The notes under the pieces: model-generated
The model's database searches: none
What the model saw: the letters and a program-made list of their open reading frames with translations, nothing else
What the model was told of the DNA's origin: nothing
Shown here: positions 1 to 9,827 of the stretch, one piece after another
Layout: each line of letters starts with the position of its first letter
Numbering within the stretch: the first letter of the stretch is position 1
NCBI GenBank assembly: GCA_028284125.1
Contig: JANQSI010000010.1
Coordinates: 62,001-126,000, forward strand
Origin: Cyclobacteriaceae bacterium
Lineage (GTDB): Bacteria; Bacteroidota; Bacteroidia; Cytophagales; Cyclobacteriaceae
Direction of reading: 5' to 3'
Length of the DNA stretch: 64,000 nt
Translations under genes and position numbers: made by a program

Positions 1-1930
1 AAGTTTCATTGATGACCAATCCGTCTTGCAATTCAGAAGTTCTTTCTTTTTCAAAATTTCTGCCAGCCAATAGCTTTAGCCCTAGTGTTTGAATATAGGT
101 CTCATCAATGGCCATATATTCTGTATCAACATGATCTTCTGAAAACTCACCAGCGTACGCCCACTGACCTTGCCATCCGGGTCTTCCGGGCAATGCGTTG
201 GTAAAGCTGACACTTTGAACATTCGTCAATCGTTCCAGCTCTGTTTTGTAAGTCTGTCCCAATGTCTTTCCGGTCCCATTGATTGCATCCACCACTAAAA
301 TTTGCTCTTTGTCAAAACCTAAGTCTTGTTCGCGCATGAAATTGATCTGCGACAGGACCAGGAATGTTGCAAGTAAAAGTCCAGCGGAAATAAAGAATTG
401 AAAAACGATCAATGCTTTTCTTAACCCTAAGCCCTTTGGACTTGAATTAAGATTTCCTTTGATGGCTTCTAAAGGTTTAAAACCTGAAATAACCAAGGCA
501 GGATAATAGCCAGCCAGGAAGGCGATCAGCACAACCAAGACCAAAATGCTAATTACAAATGTAGGATTGAGGAAATAGGTAATTAAATATTCTCTCCCAA
601 TGAGTTCATTGAAGAAGGGGAGTAGTAAATACATCATCACAATGGCAATGATGAATGCAATTGTGGTTAGAAGGTAGGATTCCATCAAGAACTGCGAGAT
701 GAGCGATAGTCTTGATGAGCCGTTGACTTTTTTGATTCCTACTTCTTTTGCTCTAAAGGCAGATCGTGCAGTACTTAGGTTGATGTAGTTGATGCATGCA
801 AGAATGATGGCAAAAATCGCAATCAATGAGACGGTTTTGACCTGGTCATCTGATCCTGAAGGACCAAAGCTGTTGTAGACACCTGATCTTAAGTAGATGT
901 CTTCAAGCGGAATCATATCCACTTCCATCGTAACTCCCATTCTTTCCAACCAATCGCCAACATTTTCTTCATAGAGGGTGGCCGCTTTTGCTTGAACGTT
1001 AGCTACATCAACATCTTCTTTTAGTAGTACATAGTTGCGCACATTGAAATTTCCCCAACCTTCAGTATAGCTGAACCAGTCTGTCAGTTTTTCATACGTT
1101 GAGAAAGAGAACAACATATCGAATTGAATGTGAGAGTTACGGGGTAGCTCCTTGATTACCCCAGTAATCTTAAAATTGATGGAATCACGAAAAGTCATCG
1201 TTTTTCCAATCACATTCTCATCATCAAAATAGACTTGCTTAATTGATTCTGTAATTACAACAGAGTAGGGGTCTTCCAACGCTGTTCGAGGGTCTCCTTG
1301 TGAAAGGTCAAAGGAAAAAATATTGAAAAAATCGGCTCCCACATAATGGATTTTGTGATCATACCTTTTCCCGTCGTGATTGAGCTTTAGGCTCTTTGAA
1401 GCGGTTCGTGAATAAATGACCGACTCAACCTCAGGGAACTCCGTTTTCATTATATGAGCAATGGGCCAGGCGTTGGTTTCCATTCGAGCATTTTCGGATC
1501 TATCCGAAGTTGTCACTACTTTAAAGATTCGGTTTCCCTTCTCATGAAAATTGTCAAAAGAGAGTTCATTGGAAACATATAAAATGATCAAGCCACCAAT
1601 GGTTAAACCAATTGCAAGTCCAGTCAAGTTGATCGCAGTATGCGTTTTGTGCTTAACTAATGCCCTGAAGGCTATTTTTAAGTTGTTGAGGGTCATGGTA
1701 ATAAAATTTAGTCTTAACATCCATTTTGAGTTTCTTAGTAGGTTAGGTCGAATGAGTTTTAGCGTGTCAAGAATGAATCGCCACTTAGCTCTTTTAGGGG
1801 AAGTACCATTTTCGAGATTATCTTGAAATACCTCTTCCATATCACCCTGGATTTCTTCGAGGTAGTCCGCTTTGAGTATGAATTGAAGAAATCTAACGGG
1901 CCATTTAGGTGGTGTTATTTGGCTTTCCAT
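1..1930 (-). CDS. MacB/FtsX-like ABC permease, 3' part outside window
   Basis: The minus frame starts with ATG at 1930 and stays open to base 1, giving 643 visible codons; the C-terminus lies outside the window. Residues 1-75 form the cytoplasmic prefix found on Bacteroidota permeases (PPKWPVRFL, then LEEIQGD). A first TM helix follows (TAINLTGLAIGLTIGGLII), then an extracytoplasmic MacB_PCD-like region starting with the NELSFDNFHEKG stretch, an FtsX core with the KEVGIKKVNGSS motif, and the beginning of the second periplasmic domain (AGRNFEKERTSELQDG). It probably acts in the inner membrane as a lipid, peptide or lipoprotein exporter or as a mechanotransmitter; the substrate is unknown. The start overlaps the PadR stop by one base (TGATG), so the two are co-transcribed. 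It is the first of four paralogs within 12.5 kb, none with an adjacent ATPase. Confidence 0.88.
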   Translation of the reverse strand, partial: MESQITPPKWPVRFLQFILKADYLEEIQGDMEEVFQDNLENGTSPKRAKWRFILDTLKLIRPNLLRNSKWMLRLNFITMTLNNLKIAFRALVKHKTHTAINLTGLAIGLTIGGLIILYVSNELSFDNFHEKGNRIFKVVTTSDRSENARMETNAWPIAHIMKTEFPEVESVIYSRTASKSLKLNHDGKRYDHKIHYVGADFFNIFSFDLSQGDPRTALEDPYSVVITESIKQVYFDDENVIGKTMTFRDSINFKITGVIKELPRNSHIQFDMLFSFSTYEKLTDWFSYTEGWGNFNVRNYVLLKEDVDVANVQAKAATLYEENVGDWLERMGVTMEVDMIPLEDIYLRSGVYNSFGPSGSDDQVKTVSLIAIFAIILACINYINLSTARSAFRAKEVGIKKVNGSSRLSLISQFLMESYLLTTIAFIIAIVMMYLLLPFFNELIGREYLITYFLNPTFVISILVLVVLIAFLAGYYPALVISGFKPLEAIKGNLNSSPKGLGLRKALIVFQFFISAGLLLATFLVLSQINFMREQDLGFDKEQILVVDAINGTGKTLGQTYKTELERLTNVQSVSFTNALPGRPGWQGQWAYAGEFSEDHVDTEYMAIDETYIQTLGLKLLAGRNFEKERTSELQDGLVINET

Positions 1931-2268
1931 CAGATCGTTTTTATATCAACCGGATTGAGTTGAATATTTGACCAAAAACCTTCCCTGATTTCTTTGATCT
2001 CTTGTAGTACTTTATGTGCGTGAGGAGTAGCCGTGTAAATTCTTTTTCTTTTTCCACCACGTTTTTTGGTAGCTTCTCCAAATTCAGAATTCAAGAACCC
2101 TTTTTCCTCCATTCGCTTCAGTGCCGATTGAATGGAGCCGACACTTAATTGTTCCTTAAGTCTGGTTTCTAGCTCTTTCTTAATCTCTACACCGTAAGCA
2201 TCTTCTTTCAGAACGATCACAGCTAGCAAGACCATTTCTTCGAATTCGCCAAGTTTTGTCTTTTTCAT
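1930..2268 (-). CDS. PadR family transcriptional regulator
   Basis: 112 aa, a typical PadR-s1 length. It is one winged-helix domain: an LGEFEEMVLLAVIVL helix, a recognition region (VGSIQSALKRMEEKGFL) and a basic wing (KKRGGKRKRIYTATP), followed by a short C-terminal dimerisation helix. It most likely represses its own operon and is coupled by a TGATG overlap to the permease at 1-1930. Its promoter region holds a perfect 20-bp tandem direct repeat that could be the operator. Two paralogs in this window (4184 and 12796) have the same gene order with a permease, so this is a recurring module. The inducer is unknown. Confidence 0.9.
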   Translation of the reverse strand: MKKTKLGEFEEMVLLAVIVLKEDAYGVEIKKELETRLKEQLSVGSIQSALKRMEEKGFLNSEFGEATKKRGGKRKRIYTATPHAHKVLQEIKEIREGFWSNIQLNPVDIKTI

Positions 2269-2272
2269 TGAG

Positions 2273-2326
2273 ATATTATTCGTAATTGCAGTAAAAATAG
2301 TTACAAATATTATTCGTAATTGCAGT
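2273..2326. repeat. 20-bp direct repeat in PadR promoter, candidate operator
   Basis: ATATTATTCGTAATTGCAGT occurs at 2273-2292 and again, identical, at 2307-2326 (34-bp period). The second copy sits in an imperfect palindrome, TTACAAATA-T-TATTCGTAA (2301-2319). On the minus strand AATATTTG (2311-2304) is one base off the Bacteroidota -7 element TAnnTTTG, about 36 bases before the PadR start at 2268. The repeat would therefore overlap the promoter, as expected for an autorepressor site. The core TACAAATA recurs in front of the other two PadR genes. Confidence 0.55.
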
Positions 2327-2454
2327 TTTTTTCAAAAAAACAAATCAGAAATGAGAGTAGAGGTGGTTGTATTTGTTGATTCTCTTTCTTTTGAAATCAT
2401 AATATTTAAAATCTTTATATAGCTAATGTGATTAATTCGCGTAGATTATATGAG

Positions 2455-3504
2455 ATGACTTTCAAAGTTGATTTTCTCACACTTCTTGCATTTCTGGGAA
2501 CCTTTCAGGGAATCTTGTTTGCAGTAGTCTTCTGGATGAAGAACAAGAATATCTCCAACAAACTTTTCTCACTATTTCTGCTCGCGACCAGCATACGAAT
2601 CGCAAAAAATGTATTTGTTCATTTACAAGAGCTTAACCCGGGAATGTTCCAATCCATGGAAGTTTGGCGAACCGCGGTATATGCTGGCATTTCTCATCAG
2701 TTTGCGATAGGTCCGCTATTGCTGTTTTACTTTCGATCTAAGCTAGATAGTAAATTTGAGTGGAAGAGAAGCCATTACTTTCATTTCATCCCATACTTCG
2801 TTCTAATCGTGGTTACTCCATTCATCAACTGGAATTTTTGGAGATATGGAGGTTTGTGGTTGTCCTATATCTCAATTCTAACTTACTTCTTGCTTACAAT
2901 CCGGTGCTACATCAATGGTCGAACTAATGTGGATGGAAAAAACGTCAATTGGTTGAAAGGCCTCCTAATTGTCATTGGCGTACTTCTTTTTGCTTATTCG
3001 CCGGCACTCTTTCACTACATTGGATATGTTGGCGGGGCAATTTTGTATGCCATTATTGTTTTGGTATCTGGGTATTATCTCTTTGTCCAGAAGGATTCTC
3101 TTTCCATTTTTAGAACCAAGTATGAAACTTCTTCATTGAAGCAGGAAAAGGTAAGTGAAATAAGAACTGCTTTAGAGGCAGAGATAGAAAACTCACACCC
3201 ATATTTAAATCCCGAGCTAACATTACAGGTTTTGGCTGGCTCAATAGGTGTGCCAGCACACCACCTTTCTCGAGTAATCAATCAGGAGTTCAAAATGAGT
3301 TTTACCGATTACATCAATTCCTTTAGGCTAAAAGAAGCAGAAAAGCGATTGCTGGATCCTAGAAACAAACATCTTAAGATCGCAGCTCTCGCATTTGAGT
3401 GCGGGTTTAATTCGGTACCTACATTCAATACATTTTTTAAGAAAACACATCGAAAGACACCCACACAGTTTCGTTCAGAGGCAAACCGATCGGAATCTGT
3501 TTAA
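2455..3504 (+). CDS. Membrane-anchored AraC family regulator
   Basis: About 349 aa from ATG 2455 (MTFKVDFLTLLAFLGTFQG); a GTG at 2428 is possible but adds nine polar residues ahead of the first helix. Residues 5-220 carry about seven hydrophobic helices, and the last ~100 residues are an AraC/XylS double HTH (LTLQVLAGSIGVPAHHLSRV, then IAALAFECGFNSVPTFNTFF and KKTHRKTPTQFR). This is the known Bacteroidota architecture of a 7-TM sensor fused directly to a DNA-binding domain. It reads away from the PadR operon across about 190 bp and converges on the NTF2-like gene, the two stop codons overlapping at 3501-3504. The ligand is unknown. Confidence 0.85.
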   Translation: MTFKVDFLTLLAFLGTFQGILFAVVFWMKNKNISNKLFSLFLLATSIRIAKNVFVHLQELNPGMFQSMEVWRTAVYAGISHQFAIGPLLLFYFRSKLDSKFEWKRSHYFHFIPYFVLIVVTPFINWNFWRYGGLWLSYISILTYFLLTIRCYINGRTNVDGKNVNWLKGLLIVIGVLLFAYSPALFHYIGYVGGAILYAIIVLVSGYYLFVQKDSLSIFRTKYETSSLKQEKVSEIRTALEAEIENSHPYLNPELTLQVLAGSIGVPAHHLSRVINQEFKMSFTDYINSFRLKEAEKRLLDPRNKHLKIAALAFECGFNSVPTFNTFFKKTHRKTPTQFRSEANRSESV

Positions 3505-4013
3505 AGATCTAGCGGAGTTCCTTTTGCGTAATCCTCTGCCGTAACCTGCACTCCGTTAATATTATTGGTGTCCCAGTCCTGAGCAATTTTCCACTTCCCA
3601 TCTACCTTTTTCAGAACTACATGAAATCTTGAATAGCTGAACCTGGGATCCTTTCCTTCTTCTTTAGTAACAATCTTCAAGTAACCTACTTCATAGCCGG
3701 TTTCTCCTGAATAATAACGGTGCTCTAACCAGAAATCAATGCTGCGTTCTCTTGAGTCAGGACGGCTGTAGGATTCAACAATTCGATCTTTGTATTCATT
3801 TCCAATTCTAACGCCGCTCCATTTGCTAATGCGAAGCACATCATCAGTGTGGAGATCGTTAAATGCTTTTGCGTTTCTTTCTTCCCATGCTTTCTTGAAA
3901 GGACCCCAAAGTTGTTCGTTGACTTCTTGTTCGGCTTCCAGGTTTCTTTCTGCTTGCGAAAATGCAATTCCAGTATAAGAGAGAATCATCAATGTCAATA
4001 GTATTCTTTTCAT
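3501..4013 (-). CDS. Exported NTF2-like (SnoaL/DUF4440-type) protein
   Basis: About 170 aa from ATG 4013. The longer frame to 4046 starts with a poor lysine-rich leader, whereas 4013 begins a clean signal peptide (KRILLTLMILSYTGIAFSQ, cleavage after residue ~19). The mature part shows the cone-fold pattern of SnoaL-like proteins: an N-terminal helix (LWGPFKKAWEERNAKAFNDL), the HTDDVLRI strand, and a C-terminal pair (FHVVLKKVDGKWKIAQDWDT). The family includes small catalytic and ligand-binding proteins, and nothing here fixes an activity. It is likely periplasmic. It is convergent with the AraC-type regulator and divergent from the PadR gene at 4184. Confidence 0.72.
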   Translation of the reverse strand: MKRILLTLMILSYTGIAFSQAERNLEAEQEVNEQLWGPFKKAWEERNAKAFNDLHTDDVLRISKWSGVRIGNEYKDRIVESYSRPDSRERSIDFWLEHRYYSGETGYEVGYLKIVTKEEGKDPRFSYSRFHVVLKKVDGKWKIAQDWDTNNINGVQVTAEDYAKGTPLDL

Positions 4014-4124
4014 TTTGATTTGCTTTTTGAGGTGAAGATGAACCATAGATAAGAAGCGAACTATTAAAATTATGATTCTTAATAACTCATCAATCCAACT
4101 TTATGAAGATTCTCTCATCATTAA

Positions 4125-4168
4125 TTGTACAAATAGACAACTAATTATTATCTTGTTCGTTTGTACAA
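4125..4168. promoter_or_regulatory. Paired TTGTACAA palindromes, candidate PadR operator
   Basis: The 8-bp palindrome TTGTACAA occurs at 4125-4132 and 4161-4168, 36 bp apart, in the 170 bp upstream of the PadR gene at 4184. The first is part of TACAAATA, the core also seen in the other two PadR promoters. The spacing is close to the 34-bp period of the repeat at 2273. TTCGTTTG (4156-4163) is one base off the -7 element, so the second palindrome would overlap the promoter. Confidence 0.5.
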
Positions 4169-4183
4169 CAAATCAACAAAATC

Positions 4184-4516
4184 ATGAGAGGTGAACACAT
4201 AGGAGAACTCGAAGAATTAGTCTTACTAACTGTTGGCTCTTTGTATAAAGAAGCATATGCTGTGGCCATTTTGGATGAAATATTGGAAAATACCAGTCGA
4301 AAGATGGATGTAACTGCTATTCATTCTGTCCTTAGAAGATTAGAGAAAAAGGGATTTGTGACTTCAGAAATGGGAGGGGCCACAAATGAAAGAGGAGGAA
4401 GGAGGAAGCGATTTTTTTCATTGACCCAGGCCGGAAGAAGAGTGATTGAAGATACAATGGAGCTTAGACTAACACTTTACAACAAGTTACCAAAACTGGC
4501 ATTTGTCTCTGTTTGA
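4184..4516 (+). CDS. PadR family transcriptional regulator
   Basis: 110 aa, single winged helix. IGELEELVLLTVGSL opens the domain, VTAIHSVLRRLEKKGFV is the recognition helix region and NERGGRRKRFFSLTQAG the wing. It heads an operon with two permeases. Its stop (TGA, 4514-4516) sits two bases before the ATG of the next gene, so translational coupling is likely. Paired TTGTACAA palindromes upstream are the candidate autoregulatory site. It is closely related to the PadR proteins at 1930-2268 and 12473-12796; the last shares IGELEELVLLT/LGELEELILLT and AIHSVLRRLE/AIHTVLRRLE. Confidence 0.92.
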   Translation: MRGEHIGELEELVLLTVGSLYKEAYAVAILDEILENTSRKMDVTAIHSVLRRLEKKGFVTSEMGGATNERGGRRKRFFSLTQAGRRVIEDTMELRLTLYNKLPKLAFVSV

Positions 4517-4518
4517 TT

Positions 4519-7134
4519 ATGTATCAACCACCTAAATGGGCAGATCGGTTTTTGGAATGGTACTGCGATCCTCTAGTGCTTGAGGATTTACAGGGAGACC
4601 TTCATGAATTGTATAAAAGGAAGTATGAGGATAGGGGAAAATTGAAAGCGAATGCATCATTCATATGGCTGGTGATCCGCTCTTTTCGATTGGCAAATTT
4701 GAAATCCCCTTCTCATCAGAAAAACACATTTGGTATGTACAAAAACTATTTTAAGATCGCGATACGGTCGTTAAGCCGAAGTACGCTGTACTCAACTATT
4801 AACATTTCAGGTTTAGCTGTGGGCATGGCCGTTTTTATGCTCATCTTTCTTTATGTTAAAGATGAACTTAGCTATGATGACTACCACTCCAAAGGAGACA
4901 ATATTTATCGAGTGGTGAGTGACCTGACCGTTCCTGATAACTTTTTTCAATTTGCTCTTACCCCACCACATTTAGGAACGAGGCTTAAGGAAGATTTTCC
5001 GGAAGTGCAGGATTATGTGCGGTTGAGCAGTCTAAGGGGAATAGTGAAATTGGAGGAGAAAACTTTTAATGATGAAGTTGGACTTTATGCTGATCCGTCA
5101 TTTTTCAATTTTTTCGATATTCCATTAATCGAAGGAGATGAACAAAAAGCACTATCGGATCCATTTACAATAATACTGTCAGAGAGTACGGCCAAGAAAT
5201 ACTTTGGAGATGAAGATCCAATTGGAAAATTATTAGAGCTTGATGGTGTTGAGCAACGTTTCTCAATTGTTGGTATCATAGAAGATGTGCCTCACAACAC
5301 ACATTTTTATTTTGATTATCTGGTTTCCTTCACAACTCGAGAATCATTGGGGATTATTCAAGGGGATCAATGGTTTTACTTGGACTACTACACTTATGTC
5401 ATGTTTCCGGATGGTTTCAACACTGAAGAGTTGCAAGCCAAGCTTCCGGACTTCATCGAGAAGCATATTGGTGATGATCAAAGAGAAGCGGGACAAACCT
5501 ATGAGTTTCATTTTCAGCCATTAAGAGATATTTATTTGAAATCACATCGAGATGTGGAGATCGGTGCAAACGGCAATTTGCAATACATCTACATATTCTC
5601 GTTGATTGCGGTTTTCATTGTAGTAATCGCCTGTGTGAATTTCATGAATCTATCTACTGCTCGATCTTCCAAGAGAGCAAAAGAAATTGGATTGAGAAAA
5701 GTAGTAGGGGCAGTGAAAAGGCAACTTGTTGCCCAATTCTTACTTGAATCTATCATAATTACTGTTTTTGCGTTCATCCTGTCTTTGGCACTAACAAGTT
5801 TGGCACTTCCTTCCTTCAATTTAATTGTGTCAAAGGAGCTTATAACTTCTGATTTATTTAAGAATGCGATGCCTCTTTTCTGGGCTCTTTTGGTAGGTGC
5901 CACAGGGTTCTTGGCAGGCATTTACCCTGCGTTGGTGCTATCAGGTTTTAAACCAATCAACGCACTAAGAGCTTCTGTAATTACCGGACGAGAAAACACT
6001 GCATTAAGAAAAAGTCTAGTTGTTTTTCAGTTAATTATTTCAACGATTCTGATCATGGGAACAATCGTGATTAGCCAGCAATTGACAAGCATGCAAAATC
6101 GAAATTTAGGTTTCGATAAAGAACAAATGCTCATGGTGTATTATGCCTCCGATCAAATGGTCCGCAATAAAATGGAAGAGTTACGAGAAGAGTTGAATAA
6201 AAATCCGAATGTATCTAAGGTTTCGTTTTCAAGATATACACCTAGCACAGGTGCAAGTAATTGGTATACCACTTATGAGCTGGGTAATGGTGAAACACAA
6301 AATGCCTCCATGTATGGCTACCTTGTTGACTTTGATTTTATTAATGCCTATGGTCTGGAAATGGTAGCCGGGCGAGCATTCGACCGATCCATGGGTACCG
6401 ACCTTGATGAAGCATTTATAGTAAATGAAACCGCAGCTTTAAAGATGGGGACAGAGCGTCTCGCTGACATTCTAGGGAAGGATATTTCTCAGTTCGGGAA
6501 GGAGGGCAAAGTGATCGGTGTGGTAAAGGATTTTAACTTCAAGACGCTTCATAGTGAAATTGAACCATTGGTCATCCAATTAGGAACTCCTGGCAACTTT
6601 GCAATGGTCTCAATAAAACTGAAAGCTGGAGTCCAGCTGCAGACTCTAGAATCAATTGAAGATTCGTGGAAAAATGTAATAACAACGGTTCCATTTGACG
6701 CTTACTTTTTAGATCAGGAACTAAATGACAGATATGAAGCTGAGATTAGAACGGGGAAAATATTTGGTATTTTTTCTGGGTTAGCCATTTTTATTGCAGC
6801 ACTTGGTTTGTTTGCCTTATCAACGCTTAGTGCTGAGCAGCAAAGGAAAAACATCAGCGTGAGGAAGGTTCTTGGAGCTTCGGAGACAGGAATCGTTTAT
6901 GGTTTTGCCAATAAGTTTTTAAAGCTTGCATTCATTGCTTTTCTGGTTAGTGTCCCGGCCACTTTTTTACTAGCTGAATCATGGCTGGAAAACTTCACTT
7001 ATCGCATCAATGTCAACCTGTCGATGTTTCTGTTGGGCGGAGTGATCATTTTACTCATTACGCTACTCACCATTTCTTTTCAATCATTCAGACTAACCAG
7101 ACTAAATCCAGCTCAAAACCTAAGAAGTGAGTGA
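4519..7134 (+). CDS. MacB/FtsX-like ABC permease with prefix domain
   Basis: 871 aa from ATG 4519; a TTG at 4513 would overlap the PadR stop and add only MI. Residues 1-75 are the permease prefix (QPPKWADRFLEWYCDP, LEDLQGDL). The rest is two repeats of a periplasmic MacB_PCD-like domain plus FtsX TM region: the first FtsX core around residues 355-470 (RAKEIGLRKVVGAVKRQL), the second around 750-865 (QQRKNISVRKVLGASETG), ending in the usual NPAQNLRSE. Such proteins normally pair with a LolD/MacB-type ATPase, which is absent nearby. The next gene starts inside its last codons (8-bp overlap), so the two permeases may form a heterodimer. Confidence 0.92.
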   Translation: MYQPPKWADRFLEWYCDPLVLEDLQGDLHELYKRKYEDRGKLKANASFIWLVIRSFRLANLKSPSHQKNTFGMYKNYFKIAIRSLSRSTLYSTINISGLAVGMAVFMLIFLYVKDELSYDDYHSKGDNIYRVVSDLTVPDNFFQFALTPPHLGTRLKEDFPEVQDYVRLSSLRGIVKLEEKTFNDEVGLYADPSFFNFFDIPLIEGDEQKALSDPFTIILSESTAKKYFGDEDPIGKLLELDGVEQRFSIVGIIEDVPHNTHFYFDYLVSFTTRESLGIIQGDQWFYLDYYTYVMFPDGFNTEELQAKLPDFIEKHIGDDQREAGQTYEFHFQPLRDIYLKSHRDVEIGANGNLQYIYIFSLIAVFIVVIACVNFMNLSTARSSKRAKEIGLRKVVGAVKRQLVAQFLLESIIITVFAFILSLALTSLALPSFNLIVSKELITSDLFKNAMPLFWALLVGATGFLAGIYPALVLSGFKPINALRASVITGRENTALRKSLVVFQLIISTILIMGTIVISQQLTSMQNRNLGFDKEQMLMVYYASDQMVRNKMEELREELNKNPNVSKVSFSRYTPSTGASNWYTTYELGNGETQNASMYGYLVDFDFINAYGLEMVAGRAFDRSMGTDLDEAFIVNETAALKMGTERLADILGKDISQFGKEGKVIGVVKDFNFKTLHSEIEPLVIQLGTPGNFAMVSIKLKAGVQLQTLESIEDSWKNVITTVPFDAYFLDQELNDRYEAEIRTGKIFGIFSGLAIFIAALGLFALSTLSAEQQRKNISVRKVLGASETGIVYGFANKFLKLAFIAFLVSVPATFLLAESWLENFTYRINVNLSMFLLGGVIILLITLLTISFQSFRLTRLNPAQNLRSE

Positions 7135-9826
7135 AGTTCATGAAATATCACCTCCCAAATGGGCAAGCCGATTCCTTAAATGGTATTGTGATCCAAGACT
7201 TCTCGAGGATCTTGAAGGCGACCTCTACGAGATCCACCAAAAGTATGTCGACCAGGATAGGAAGTCAAAAGCTAAATGGACCTATGTGTGGTTGGTGTTT
7301 CGGTCCTTCAGACTTTCCGCGCTTAAAAGAAATCAAAAATTCAAAAACTCATTTTTTGCTATGACCAAAAATAACTTCAAAATCGCCATGCGAGTCCTTT
7401 GGAGAGACAAGTTCAACAGCTCCATAAATTTGTTGGGACTTACCATAGGAATTGCCTGTTTCCTTCTTCTTGGACTTTATGTGAAGCAAGAGCTTAGTTA
7501 TGATCAATTTCACTTAAAAAAAGATCGAATCTTTAGATCCTGGCTGAAAGAAGATTATGGGGAGGGAAGAATTTTCTTCAATTCACAGACTCCACTTCGA
7601 TTCGAGGAGATGTTTGAAAGCAACTTTCCCGAAGTAGAAAAAACGGTTCAATACATCGAATTGAATAGACTTGTGGGAAGAGGGGAGAATCGTCTTAACG
7701 AAAAAGTTACGCTAATAAGTCATGATTTCTTTGAAGTATTTGATTTTCCACTGATCGATGGGGACACACAAAATCCACTTGAAGGAAAAGACAACCTTGT
7801 CATTTCTCAAGCTTTTGCAAAAAAGTATTTCGGTGATAGAGATCCGATTGGTCAGACATTAGGGATTCAGATAAATAATGAGATAAGTGACTTCACTATA
7901 TCGGCAGTCTTCGCAGATATCCCTTATGAATCCAGCATTCAATTTGATATGGGAATTTCGGCTGAAAACGGACGTGATATTTATAGTGAAAGGACTTACA
8001 CGGCGTGGTTCAATGTATCACCTGAAACCTATATTTTGCTCAAAGAAAATGCTTCGATCACTTCAATCAGTGAAAAAGCTGAGGACGTTGCACTTGGGCT
8101 CATGGGAGATACTAGTTATGGTGATGGACCTATGCAAAAAGGTCAATACAACATTGGTTTTCAACCGCTGACAGATATTCATTTGAATCCTGATATTCCG
8201 CTTGGATATGCGCCGGTAAGTAATCCGCAATACGTGTTTATTCTAGCGGCAATAGGAATTCTAGTGTTGATCATAGCTTGCATTAATTATACAACGCTTT
8301 CTGCAGGTCAATCACTAAAGAGATCAAAAGAAGTGGGGATGAGGAAGGTTCTTGGCGCTGTAAGAGGAACTTTGATCTATCAATATTTAAGTGAAAGCAT
8401 GGTCTTGGCCTTGTTCGCTATGTTGATCGGAACGATTGCTACTTTCTTACTGATCCCAACTTTCAACCTACTTACTGGGACAGAAATTTTCTTTCAATTT
8501 GAATGGTGGCATGCGCTAGTCTACCTGGGAATTGGTTTGCTCATTGGCCTAATGGCGGGCTCGTATCCGGCGTTGGTTATTTCCGGATTCAAAACGATCA
8601 ACATACTTCGTGGGGGAAATCAGTCGACAGGTAAGTTGACGGCAAGAAAAGGACTAGTCATCCTTCAATTTTTGGTGACAGTATTTTTGATCAGCACGAC
8701 CCTCATCATGAAGCAGCAAATGCAATTTCTGCAGAACAAAGACCTAGGGTATGATTATGAAGCGGTCATATCGACACGTTTAAATGCCAACCCTGAATTG
8801 CGACGAACATCGGAACGAATTACCTCCGGTTTTGCCAATGGAGAACTCCTGAAAACGAAACTTGAAAAATACCCAGAGATTACGAAAATCGCGATGGGTT
8901 CACACATGTTTGGAACTAGTGGCTGGATCAACCTCGCGTTCAATGATGATAAAGGAGACTTCCGACGTTTTCGGTTGCTTATAGTTGATGCAGCATACCT
9001 AAATGCCTTTGAGATTAAAATGAAAGAGGGGAGAAAGTTTGAATTTGAAAATGGATTGGATCAACGGCAATCCGTGATTCTGAATCAAACTGCAGCTGAT
9101 TATTTTGGATTGGAAAATCCGGTTGGTTCAAAGCTTCCAGGTCCAGACTTTGGGGAACATCAAATCATTGGTGTAACTGAGGATTTCCATTATTCGTCGC
9201 TTCATTCAGACATTGAGCCATTGGTGATTGTCATGAATCCGGTTCCCATATTCGAGGGTATTTCTGATGCCGATGGTGGAGATAGCTTAATTCCAAAACT
9301 GGTATTCACTTACACAGGTCCTAATTTGTTAGAAGCCACTGAAATACTGAAACGGGAGTGGGAAGCTACTTTCCCAAATGAAAGTTGGAACTATGAGTTC
9401 ATCGATGAGCGGATAAAAGCTCAATATGAGAGTGAGGCAAGAATGAACAAGTTGATCGGAGTAGCAACCGTGCTTTCGATTGTCATTGCCAGCCTTGGAC
9501 TTTTGGGTCTTACTATGCTTGTAATCAACAGTAAGGTGAAAGAAATTGGAATACGAAAAGTGATGGGAGCTTCTCCATCGTCTTTGTTCAAATTGCTTGC
9601 AAAGGGATTCTCCATTCAATTGATCATTGCAATTGTTTTATCAGTACCAATCACTATTTGGTTGATGGATAAGTGGCTGGCAAATTTTGCTTACCGTATT
9701 GACATCAGTATCGGACTCTTCTTTGTTAGTTCGCTTATCTCGATCATAGTTGCATTCCTGGTGATCAGTTATCACACAGTAAGAGCCACTAAGGTTAATC
9801 CTGTTGAATCATTGCGGTCTGAGTAG
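7127..9826 (+). CDS. MacB/FtsX-like ABC permease with prefix domain
   Basis: 899 aa. The only sensible start is GTG 7127, because it precedes the conserved prefix (SPPKWASRFLKWYCDPRLLEDL); it overlaps the previous stop by eight bases. The layout matches its upstream neighbour: prefix, TM1 (INLLGLTIGIACFLLLGLYV), periplasmic domain, FtsX core (RSKEVGMRKVLGAVRGTL), second periplasmic domain, and a second FtsX core (VKEIGIRKVMGASPSSL) ending NPVESLRSE. The tandem arrangement suggests local duplication followed by divergence. It converges on the permease at 9828-12476 with a single base between the stop codons, so there is no room for a conventional terminator between them. Confidence 0.92.
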   Translation: MSEVHEISPPKWASRFLKWYCDPRLLEDLEGDLYEIHQKYVDQDRKSKAKWTYVWLVFRSFRLSALKRNQKFKNSFFAMTKNNFKIAMRVLWRDKFNSSINLLGLTIGIACFLLLGLYVKQELSYDQFHLKKDRIFRSWLKEDYGEGRIFFNSQTPLRFEEMFESNFPEVEKTVQYIELNRLVGRGENRLNEKVTLISHDFFEVFDFPLIDGDTQNPLEGKDNLVISQAFAKKYFGDRDPIGQTLGIQINNEISDFTISAVFADIPYESSIQFDMGISAENGRDIYSERTYTAWFNVSPETYILLKENASITSISEKAEDVALGLMGDTSYGDGPMQKGQYNIGFQPLTDIHLNPDIPLGYAPVSNPQYVFILAAIGILVLIIACINYTTLSAGQSLKRSKEVGMRKVLGAVRGTLIYQYLSESMVLALFAMLIGTIATFLLIPTFNLLTGTEIFFQFEWWHALVYLGIGLLIGLMAGSYPALVISGFKTINILRGGNQSTGKLTARKGLVILQFLVTVFLISTTLIMKQQMQFLQNKDLGYDYEAVISTRLNANPELRRTSERITSGFANGELLKTKLEKYPEITKIAMGSHMFGTSGWINLAFNDDKGDFRRFRLLIVDAAYLNAFEIKMKEGRKFEFENGLDQRQSVILNQTAADYFGLENPVGSKLPGPDFGEHQIIGVTEDFHYSSLHSDIEPLVIVMNPVPIFEGISDADGGDSLIPKLVFTYTGPNLLEATEILKREWEATFPNESWNYEFIDERIKAQYESEARMNKLIGVATVLSIVIASLGLLGLTMLVINSKVKEIGIRKVMGASPSSLFKLLAKGFSIQLIIAIVLSVPITIWLMDKWLANFAYRIDISIGLFFVSSLISIIVAFLVISYHTVRATKVNPVESLRSE

Positions 9827-9827
9827 A

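Noticed and set aside
3725-3967. 80-aa minus-strand frame inside the NTF2-like gene
   Set aside because: Shadow frame with no family pattern; the overlapping 170-aa frame has a signal peptide and a recognisable fold.
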